Source: JANQFV01 sp964468185 (GTDB lineage: Bacteria; Planctomycetota; Phycisphaerae; UBA1845; Fen-1342). Taken from it: a DNA stretch of 64,000 nucleotides. Within the stretch, counting starts at the first letter, position 1, and every line of letters begins with the position of its first letter. Positions 35,810-44,000 of this stretch are shown here, piece by piece. The translations under genes were made by a program, and so were the position numbers. The stretch is taken from NCBI GenBank assembly GCA_964468185.1, contig CAYXTR010000023.1:12699-76698 (forward strand), written 5' to 3'. The notes beneath the pieces are model-generated. The model was not told the origin of the DNA, did no database searches, and saw nothing but the letters and a program-made list of their open reading frames with translations.

Positions 35810-37659
35810 GGCGCGGCGCCTTGGCGTGGCACCAGTGTCACCCGCACCGACGGCGTCGCGACCACGCTGACGCCTTCGGGGGGCAGCACGATCACGTCCA
35901 GGGTTCGCAGTTGGTCGCCGGTCGTCTCCCCGGCCGGCGGGACGTCCTTCCGGGTCAGTGGGGCGAAGGCGTTGATTGCCGACGGCTCCAGACCGGCCAC
36001 GACCGCCTCTTCGCCCTGCACTTCGACTTCGATCAGCCATTCGTTGAAATCCGTCTTGCGGACCTCGTAGCGTTCCAGCACCTCCGGATTGACCAGCAGG
36101 TGCACTACGACATTCTTGATTCGTCTGGTCTGCCCGACCACCTGAAATGTCACCGCGACCGTCCGGGGCTCAGCCGAGCGGACATCGATGGGGCCGATCC
36201 GACGGGCCAGTTGCACCTCGAGTTGCTGCACCGTGTCCGGCGGAATCCCCGTCAGGCGGTCGCCGAGGGGTGCCAGGAGATACCGCTGATCCTCGGGCGG
36301 CAAGCGGTCCAGGGTACTGCCTCGCACGACGACATCCACACTCGGCGGCTCGATTTTCTCGACCTGAATCTGGGCGGGCCCGCTGTCGACACGGATGGGC
36401 ACGTTCAGATTCACGAGTTCGTCCACGTTGAACAGCAGGCTTTCGACGCCGACTTCGGTCACGGTTACGCCGCGCTCGGCGACGGCGCGTGCATCTTCGA
36501 TGATGCGCTGGAGCTCCTGGGCGGTCACGGAATACGCGCCCGGCCGCTGGTATGCCTCCGGGAGGACCCAGGTGACTTCGAGCGGCTCATTGGCCGTATC
36601 CTCATCCAGCCGGTCGATGGCCCGCCGCGGGCCACTGAATGTTGTGAAAAGGGTCTCCGGTTGAGGGCCGCGCACGTCGACGATGAAGCGCGGGTCGTCG
36701 TGGCGGATGTTCAACTCGACATTCACGCTGTCGCTGGCCAAGGTCGCCTGGTCCGCGAGGTACCAGACGATCAGCGTGAGCGGCACGACGACGAGCAAGC
36801 GCCGGAGCTTCAACCAGAACAGGGAGCCGAGCGGCCGGCGTTTGGGGACGTCGGTCTCCGTCGCGACGCGGCCACTCAGGCGGTTCGTCAACTCTTCGGA
36901 TAGATCATCCAGGGAGAGGTAACGCGTCAGCTTGCCTTTATCGGCCAGAGAGACGACGCCGGTTTCCTCCGAGATGACCAGCACAAGCGCGTCGGTCTCG
37001 TAGCTCATGCCGACCGCCGCCAGATGCCGGCTGCCAAGGGCGATGTCGACCTCATCGCTCTCGGCGGAGGGGAACTGGCAATTCGCCGCGATCACGCGAT
37101 TCCCACGGATAATCACGCCCAGGTCGTGCAGGGGCGAGTTGGGGAAGAAGATTGTGTTCAGCAGATTTGCGGAAACTTCGGCCCGGACCAGCGTCCCGTT
37201 CTCGGCCCAGCCCATCAGGTCTACACTGCGCTGGATCGCGATCAGAGCACCGTAGCGATTGCGGGAGAGGTATCCGGCTGATTTCACGAGCGCGGCAATC
37301 AACTGAGACTGCGGTGCGCCGCTTCGCCGCAGGCGTACATCGCCGGCGCGGATAACAGCGCGCCGCAACTCCGGCTGAAAGACGACCAGTGCGATGAAGG
37401 CGAGGCCGTACAATACGTAGCTGTAGAGCAGATCGAGCCGGACCCATTCGAACTGCACGGCCAAAACGCGGACGACCATCGTTGTCACGACGAGGATGAT
37501 CAAAACGCCGCGTAAGGGTCGTGTTCCGCGGGTGCCCTGGAGGACGCCCGCACACCAGTTGATACAGAGCCCGATCAGGAACAGCTCGATGATGACCGCG
37601 GGCAGATCGTAAGCGTCGCTGCTGAGGCGCGTGAACAGGCTGGTGAGCGTATCGGTCAT
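35806..37659 (-). CDS. Fused diadenylate cyclase (CdaA-like) and YbbR-repeat (CdaR-like) protein with altered catalytic motifs
   Basis: A 617-residue membrane protein joining what are usually two genes, cdaA and cdaR. Three N-terminal membrane helices are followed by a DAC domain (about 95-275) and a further helix (LLVVVPLTLIVWYLA), then several YbbR repeats outside the membrane (for example LNVPIRVDSGPAQIQVEKIE). CdaA makes the second messenger c-di-AMP and CdaR regulates it. The DAC motifs differ from the usual ones: LHDGA reads LHDLG (Asp179-Leu180-Gly181) and RHR reads RHL (Arg211-His212-Leu213). Activity is therefore uncertain. The ATG at 37659 is the most likely start; its stop overlaps the RluA frame. 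Confidence 0.88.
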   Translation of the reverse strand: MTDTLTSLFTRLSSDAYDLPAVIIELFLIGLCINWCAGVLQGTRGTRPLRGVLIILVVTTMVVRVLAVQFEWVRLDLLYSYVLYGLAFIALVVFQPELRRAVIRAGDVRLRRSGAPQSQLIAALVKSAGYLSRNRYGALIAIQRSVDLMGWAENGTLVRAEVSANLLNTIFFPNSPLHDLGVIIRGNRVIAANCQFPSAESDEVDIALGSRHLAAVGMSYETDALVLVISEETGVVSLADKGKLTRYLSLDDLSEELTNRLSGRVATETDVPKRRPLGSLFWLKLRRLLVVVPLTLIVWYLADQATLASDSVNVELNIRHDDPRFIVDVRGPQPETLFTTFSGPRRAIDRLDEDTANEPLEVTWVLPEAYQRPGAYSVTAQELQRIIEDARAVAERGVTVTEVGVESLLFNVDELVNLNVPIRVDSGPAQIQVEKIEPPSVDVVVRGSTLDRLPPEDQRYLLAPLGDRLTGIPPDTVQQLEVQLARRIGPIDVRSAEPRTVAVTFQVVGQTRRIKNVVVHLLVNPEVLERYEVRKTDFNEWLIEVEVQGEEAVVAGLEPSAINAFAPLTRKDVPPAGETTGDQLRTLDVIVLPPEGVSVVATPSVRVTLVPRQGAAP

Positions 37660-37750
37660 CGGGTACGCAGTATAGAATGAGGGCGCGCCCGACTCCACCT
37701 CGCGCGCGACTGCGACTTGGATTCGTTCTACTTCTCGGGTCGGAGCGGCA

Positions 37751-38527
37751 ATGACCGGCGACACGTGGCAGAAGCAGCTTCGTCAAAACGTCGCCCGCGT
37801 TCGGGCGGCGATTGCCGCGGCCTGCGCCCGGCGCGACCGATCGCCGCGGGACATACGCCTTGTTGGCGTCACGAAGTACGTCTCGCGGGCGGTGCTCCGT
37901 GAGCTGGTCGCTGCGGGCGTTTCGGATATTGGCGAGAGCCGCCCACAGCAATTGGCAGCCCGGGCGGAGGAGGTGGGCGCGGCACGACTGGACTGGCCTA
38001 CGGCCGGAGGCGCGTCTCCTGCGTCGTCCCAGCCCCGCTGGCACCTTATCGGCCACCTCCAACGCAACAAGATCAGGCTCGTTCTTCCGCACGCCCGCAT
38101 CATCCACGCGCTCGATTCCGTTCGCCTGGCCGAAGCGCTCGCTCGCCATGCGGCCCAGCTCAGCGTCGTGGTCGACGTGTTCATCGAGGTAAACGTAGCC
38201 GGCGAGGATGCCAAGCAGGGCATCGCCCCGGAGGAGCTGACCGAACTTGCCGGGGTTGTCGCCCGATGTGACCCGCTGCGTCTGCGGGGGCTCATGACGA
38301 TGGCCCCATACGATCCGGATCCGGAAGCCGCGCGCCCGCATTTCATTCGCCTGCGTGAGTTGCTGGCCGAGTTGCAGGGATCCACACATGCGGGCCCATA
38401 TTGCCGGGACCTGTCGATGGGCATGAGCCAGGATTACATTGTCGCCATCGAGGAGGGCGCCACGTTCATTCGCGTGGGCTCCGCCCTGTTCGCAGGTATC
38501 CCGACCGAGGATCCGCGTCAGGAATAA
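37751..38527 (+). CDS. YggS/PLPBP family pyridoxal-phosphate homeostasis protein
   Basis: A 258-residue fold-III PLP-binding protein without known catalysis that buffers PLP and affects amino-acid homeostasis. The PLP lysine is Lys42 (LVGVTKYV). Other family motifs are DIGESRPQQL, WHLIGHLQRNKIRLVL, FIEVNVAGEDAKQGI, LRGLMTMAPYDPDPE and LSMGMSQDYIVAIEEGATFIRVGSALF. The family's usual ENYVQE-type segment reads ESRPQQL. It begins a short operon with the three genes after it; spacings are 6, 12 and 12 bases. Confidence 0.93.
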   Translation: MTGDTWQKQLRQNVARVRAAIAAACARRDRSPRDIRLVGVTKYVSRAVLRELVAAGVSDIGESRPQQLAARAEEVGAARLDWPTAGGASPASSQPRWHLIGHLQRNKIRLVLPHARIIHALDSVRLAEALARHAAQLSVVVDVFIEVNVAGEDAKQGIAPEELTELAGVVARCDPLRLRGLMTMAPYDPDPEAARPHFIRLRELLAELQGSTHAGPYCRDLSMGMSQDYIVAIEEGATFIRVGSALFAGIPTEDPRQE

Positions 38528-38533
38528 CACCCG

Positions 38534-38797
38534 ATGCCCGAACGCCTGGACGTCTTCATCGTATTTCGCACGGTTCTCTTCGTCGCGTTGACGTGCTATT
38601 ACGGTCTCACGGCGGTCGGCACGATTGTACACATCTGGCGGCTGCTGCGTGGCAGCGACCCGCGGCGGCGGCTGCTGCGTGAGGTTATCGCTTATCTGCT
38701 CGCCTCCATACGTCTCCGCCCGCTAGCGACTGAATTGGCACAGATTGCGCTGCTGATCCTCGTTCTGGTCTCGATTTGGCGCTTGCATCCCGTATAA
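38534..38797 (+). CDS. Small membrane protein, unknown
   Basis: An 87-residue protein with two predicted membrane helices (about 9-34 and 66-83) and a basic loop between them (RGSDPRRRLLREV). It lies six bases after the yggS-like gene, where yggT is found in many bacteria, but the sequence does not show YggT's repeat pattern, so I leave it unnamed. Gene spacing and open frame support it being real. Confidence 0.65.
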   Translation: MPERLDVFIVFRTVLFVALTCYYGLTAVGTIVHIWRLLRGSDPRRRLLREVIAYLLASIRLRPLATELAQIALLILVLVSIWRLHPV

Positions 38798-38809
38798 GAT
38801 ACGGACTTC

Positions 38810-39373
38810 ATGACGAAGCCGGAGAAGCAACCCGACAGCCAACATGACGCCGATGACCTACGAGGGTCAGAGGAACCCGCGCGGTCGGAGCGTTCCGGGA
38901 GAGATCGACCGACGCGCACTTTGCTCGGCGGCGCCTATGACAGCGTTCGGCAACTTGGCCGCGACGTCATCTCCGTCGCGCTCGGCCGCCTCACCGAGGA
39001 GGAAGAAGCGGAGCGCGACGCGGAAAGCGAGCGTGAGTCGGACGATCAGGAGGCGTCGGCGGAGCGGCGACCGCGCGAGCGAGTCAACATGCTGCATTCG
39101 GTGGCGGAGCAGTTGCGTGGTGCCGCCGATAACTACCTTGCCGCCAAGCTCGACGAGATTGAGGCCCGCGTCGATGAGAAGCTGGACGCCATCGAAGGGC
39201 GCATCGATCGCAAGATTGACGAGCTGAATGAGCAACTGGCGGAGATGCGCGATCGTGAGCTGCGGCATCGCCTGCGCCTGCTGAAATTCACGCTCATCTT
39301 CACGGTGGTTGTCGCGCTCCTATCGCTTGTGTATAAGTGGATTGAGATTCACTGGCTGGCAACGTCCGCCTGA
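38810..39373 (+). CDS. Coiled-coil protein with C-terminal membrane anchor, unknown
   Basis: A 187-residue protein with a charged, disordered start, a middle like phage-holin/YtxH-type tail-anchored proteins, a coiled coil (KLDEIEARVDEKLDAIEGRI, about 115-160) and a membrane helix near the end (LKFTLIFTVVVALLSLVY). It lies 12 bases downstream of the small membrane protein and is probably co-expressed. Function is unknown. Confidence 0.7.
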   Translation: MTKPEKQPDSQHDADDLRGSEEPARSERSGRDRPTRTLLGGAYDSVRQLGRDVISVALGRLTEEEEAERDAESERESDDQEASAERRPRERVNMLHSVAEQLRGAADNYLAAKLDEIEARVDEKLDAIEGRIDRKIDELNEQLAEMRDRELRHRLRLLKFTLIFTVVVALLSLVYKWIEIHWLATSA

Positions 39374-39385
39374 GAGGACCTGCCC

Positions 39386-39832
39386 ATGCAATTGCGTCGT
39401 CTCGACAATCATGCCCGCGCTATCATCGATCTCGCCAACGAAATCGCTCGGGAATTCGAGCTCGAATACGTTGGCACCGAGCATGTTCTGCTCGCTGTTT
39501 TGCGCCATGGGGACAACGTCGGGGCCCGGGCCCTGTGCCGTCTTGGTGTTGATGAGGACAAGGCACGCGCCCAGATTGACGCACTCTATCAGCGCGCGAA
39601 GGAAGACACCTGGGTCACCGGCCGCCTGCCGGGCAGTCCTCATTTCCGTAATGTGATCGAGCGGGCCATGGACGTCGCCGAACAACTCGAGTCCAACCAC
39701 ATCGGTAGCGAACACCTGCTGCTCGCGCTATACCATGAGCAAGAGAATACGGGTTTGAATGCACTCTCGTCGCTTGGTATCACGCACAAGAAATGTCGTG
39801 ACGCCGTCCTTGCCGAACTGAATCACGAGTAG
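39386..39832 (+). CDS. Stand-alone Clp N-terminal (Clp repeat) domain protein
   Basis: A 148-residue protein made of two Clp-N repeats: IIDLANEIAREFELEYVGTEHVLLAVL and VIERAMDVAEQLESNHIGSEHLLLALY (first 20 residues of each are diagnostic). This is the substrate- and adaptor-binding domain at the front of ClpC ATPases, but no ATPase module follows, and the stop is clear. It might compete for or present substrates to a ClpC elsewhere. It ends the yggS operon. Confidence 0.88.
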   Translation: MQLRRLDNHARAIIDLANEIAREFELEYVGTEHVLLAVLRHGDNVGARALCRLGVDEDKARAQIDALYQRAKEDTWVTGRLPGSPHFRNVIERAMDVAEQLESNHIGSEHLLLALYHEQENTGLNALSSLGITHKKCRDAVLAELNHE

Positions 39833-39873
39833 ATGCTCACGCTCCCCCGGGCCTCAAGCGACGTCATCTCCAC

Positions 39874-40818
39874 CTAATTCCCCGTCGGGGCCGGCGTTTG
39901 GTCGCCCGCCAGTGCGGGAACGCCAACATCCGAACCGATGAACGCCAGCAGTGCCCGTGCGTTTTCCCGCCAGCAGGCTTCCGCCGACAGGTCGCGTGGC
40001 AATTCGAGCGTGACGATCGGCACGGCCCGGTCGACGCCCGCCCAACTGCCGAAGCTCCCCGGCGTGGGGTACCCCATGCTCGGCTCAATGGGATAGCCGT
40101 TGAACGCGGCCATTCGCCGGGCCCAGTTCTCCGCGGGGCCGTCGAAGTTGTTGCAGTGTCGCCCGCGCGCGATGCTGTGGATCGAGAGAATGCGTTCCGG
40201 CCTTACCAGCCGGATGGCGGTCAGCAGGGCCTGCGTCTCCGGCTCGCTGCCGGCCCGTCTGCCGTGGCGCCCGGCCGGGTGCCGCCGCCAATTCTCGGCC
40301 GGTAGATTTCGATTCAGGTCGACGCCGCGCGCATTATGCCGTGTTCCGGCTACCAGCCCGTCTGGATTCGCCCGCGGCAGGATTGCGACCAGCCGACCAG
40401 CGGCGAGTTCAGGATGCGCACGCACGTGCCGAACGAGCATCTCGGCCAGGTCAGCACTCGTTGGCTCGCTGCCGTGGATTCCGCCACAGATCAGAACACG
40501 TTCGCCGTCCGTGCCAAACAGCGTGAGTTCGATCGGCCGCCCCGCGACCGAGCGTCCCACTTCGACGCGTCGTGGTGGTAGCGCGGGTCGGGCAGGTGTT
40601 TGACGCGCGACGCGTGCTGGCGGCGCTGTCCGGTGTGGGCTGGCAGTCACGCCGCCGTGGGGAACGCGAACCTCGCGTGTGGCACAGCCACTCGACACCA
40701 AGAGGACCATCATGCCCATAATCAGCGCGCCGTGCGCACCACCGCGTGTCACGAGTGCGACATGCGTACGCGACTTGCGTACGCTGGCCGCGCGGATAAC
40801 AGTTTGTGTTGCAAACAT
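39874..40818 (-). CDS. M14-family zinc carboxypeptidase lipoprotein (murein peptide amidase-like)
   Basis: A 314-residue exported lipoprotein (VLLVSSGC lipobox) with a compact M14 domain: zinc ligands HGSEPTSAD (HxxE), NPDGLVAGTRHNARGVDLNRN (Arg/Asn substrate clamp, DLNRNLP), SIHSI (His ligand) and VTLELPRDLS (catalytic Glu). The short DLNRNLP form resembles MpaA, which cuts gamma-D-Glu-Dap bonds in murein peptides; succinylglutamate desuccinylase-like relatives are the alternative. GGAG precedes the ATG at 40818. Confidence 0.85.
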   Translation of the reverse strand: MFATQTVIRAASVRKSRTHVALVTRGGAHGALIMGMMVLLVSSGCATREVRVPHGGVTASPHRTAPPARVARQTPARPALPPRRVEVGRSVAGRPIELTLFGTDGERVLICGGIHGSEPTSADLAEMLVRHVRAHPELAAGRLVAILPRANPDGLVAGTRHNARGVDLNRNLPAENWRRHPAGRHGRRAGSEPETQALLTAIRLVRPERILSIHSIARGRHCNNFDGPAENWARRMAAFNGYPIEPSMGYPTPGSFGSWAGVDRAVPIVTLELPRDLSAEACWRENARALLAFIGSDVGVPALAGDQTPAPTGN

Positions 40819-41084
40819 ATCAGCTCCAGCGGGTTGCAATTGACACCGCGCCACAGGACAAGTAGCCTATATAAAGTGATCGGCTCCTGGCAACAGGTCG
40901 GTCGAACACGGTAGGGACATGAGGCATCCAATTCCCAATCGCTTCGACGCTGGCGTACGGGCGCGTCGTATGTCGAAGCAGGCAACGCAACATGAACCGT
41001 TTCGCACCAGCCGGAGGCTCGCGCGTCCACGATCGCCCCTGGGCGGGCGCTTGCGTAGCCGCCGAACAAGCAGGAGGACATCCA

Positions 41085-44000
41085 ATGACGACCACCAGAA
41101 GACTCAGTGCGCGCCTCGTCGCCGCCGTTGTGCTCGGCGTCCTTTGCACAGTCATACCGGCGCTCGCGATACCGCCGGCGCCACCCAATGACACCCCCGC
41201 CACCGCGGAAATTATCGGCCCCGTGCCGGTACGAGTCTTCGGCACCACGGTGCAGGCGGCCAGCGACATCAATGCCGCGCCTGGCCTGCCCGGCATCGAC
41301 CCCTACGTTGACGGACCTGACGTGTTCTACGGTTTCACGCCGGACGCAAGCGGCCCTTATCGCGTTCAGCTCCTGCCGTGGCAGAAGGCACCGCTGCGAT
41401 CGTCGGATCGCAGGTTCACCATCTATCTGTTCGACGACAATGACACGTTCCTGGCCGGTGCCCGCGCCCCCGGCGATGCCCGTCCGGTTCACTTCGACGT
41501 GACGTTGACCGCCGGTACGCAATACACGATCGGCGTGGACCACGCCGCGGAAACCCACGACAACTTCACGTTCACGCTGCTGGTCGACGCGGCCACCTTT
41601 CCGAATCCGGACGACTGTGCCGGCGTCCATGACTTGCCGGCTACGACACCGTCGCTCGTTCTGAATGAAATCGGCGGCGCTTGGGACGACTTCGGTTTCA
41701 CGCAGAGTGGCGGCCGCTGCGCGGTGGCGAACACGACCGCGGCCCCTGGCAATGACCACGTTTACCGGTTCACGGCCCCCGCGGACGGGGACTACGCCAT
41801 CGAACTTGCCAGCAGCGGCTTCGATGCGGTGCTATACGTCAACGAGGTCTGTCCGCCGCTCTATCCTGAGGGTTGCCTTGGCGCCTCGAACCATAGCACC
41901 TCCACCAGCAGTGGCGGTCGGCATGAGCTGGTGGTCGTCACGTTATCGGCCGGTGTCGATTGTTACATCTATGTCGACAACGGCAGTACGACGAACCCGA
42001 CCGGCTCCTACGCGCTGATCGTTGATGACGCGTTCACTTACGAGATTACCGAGATTGAGCCGAACGACTTCGCTGCTGAGGCCACACCGATCATCACGCC
42101 GCTGAATGGCGGTCAGTTAGTTGGCCCCGGCGACGAGGACTGGTTCCTAATTGACGGTCTTGCCGGCGACCGCGTGTTTGCCTGGGCGAATAACGGTGGC
42201 TCGAGCAACAGCACGCTCGATACGGACATGGGCTTTTACGCGGCCGACGGCACGACGTTGGTCGAATTCGACGACGAGGATGCCGACGGCGCGGACGCCC
42301 CGATCGAAGATCTGCGATATATCTACTCGACGTCGGCACCGGTGCTCGCGGGCGTCGAGCTGGTCACTGATGCACCGCATTTTCTCCGCGTCACCAAGCA
42401 GAACGAGACTGGCACGGTCCACCGGTATCGTCTGCACGTGGGCGTCGAGCCGGGCGATCGCACGCCCCTGAGCGAGTGCGAGCCCAACGACACGATCGCG
42501 CAGGCGGATGTAACGGGCAAGGACTATTTCACCGGCGCGGTCACGACGACCGATGACTCCGACTTCTATGCGTTCAAGGCCGACAAGGGCGAACGCGTTT
42601 TCATCGCGCTTGACGGCGATCCGGAACGTGACTCCAGTGGCTTTGACTCGGCCGGCAATGACCCGAATGCATTCAACGCCCGGCTCACGATTTATGATCC
42701 CGATGGCGACGTGCTGATCAGCGACATCAGCGATTCCAACTCCGCCCAGACCCCGCCGGCTGACTATCCGGCTCAGGGCGGCTTCTTTGTGGTCAAGTCC
42801 AGCGGCACACACTATGTCGAAGTGTCAGCCGCCTCTTCGCAGGTCGGACCAACGGAGACCTACGAGCTGGCCATCTTCAAGAACGCCAGTGCACCGCCGC
42901 TCACCGAAGTCTTCGACCCGGTGATCGATCTCACGCCCGATTTTGAAGGCAATATCATCCTGGGCGCGGCACGGGATGAACTGCCCGGCGACACCGGCGT
43001 TTGCGATATCGAACTCTACGCCGAGACCAACCTGCAATTGACCAATGTGGGCTCGCTCCCCGGTGCGGTCGTCACCTTCAACATCGAGCTGATCGACACG
43101 CAGCAGAGTGGTTTCGGCAAGCTGCTGGTGACCGACTGTGCCGGTAATACGGCGTGCCAGGTCGTCACGATCGACGTGTTCCCGCCGATCTGTGACGGGT
43201 TCAACTTCTCGCGGCGTACCCCGGCCAGTCTGCACGACCCCATCCACGTGACCGACAACGATTCCACGGGCATTTTCGGGACCATCGACATCAACGAGCC
43301 CGGGGCCGTCACCGACGTCAACGTCACCGTCAACATCGATACGCTCGATACCGGCGACCTCGACATCTACCTGGTCAGCCCGCAGGGCACGGTCGTCGAG
43401 CTTGTTACCGACCGGATGAGCAGCCTTGGGACCGACATGGTGGAGGTGACGTTTGATGATTCGGCGGAGGAGATTCTCCCCATTCTGGGCTCCGCCGCGC
43501 CGTATACCGGGACGTGGTTGCCGGAGGATCCGCAAGGTCTCGCGCAACTTAACGGCGAAGATGCGCAGGGCACGTGGCAGCTCAACGTCATCGACGACAG
43601 CTCCAGCGACGACTTCGGTGCGACGCTCGTACGCTGGGCACTCGAGATCGAGGCCGGCTTCGCCGGTCCGGAGACCTTCTCCGGCCTGGCCAGTGACGAT
43701 ACGGGCTTCGACGCCGGTATCGCCTCGATCGAGCTGATCGATCCGGTGAATGTCGAGCTGACGTTGCCCGATACGTTCGAACCGGGCGACCTCGTTGTTC
43801 CGTACACGGTAACGTTGATTGACCCGACGCAGGACGGCGCCGGTACGGTCCTGGTCACCGATCTCCAGGCCAATACCTGCGAGTCCATCATCGCGCTCAA
43901 CGGCGTCGCCGATACAACCGGCCCCGACGTCACAGGCAGCGTGACGACGGACCTGACGATCAAGCGCGAAGTCCAGCAGATCGTTCCGCCCAGCGCGCCG

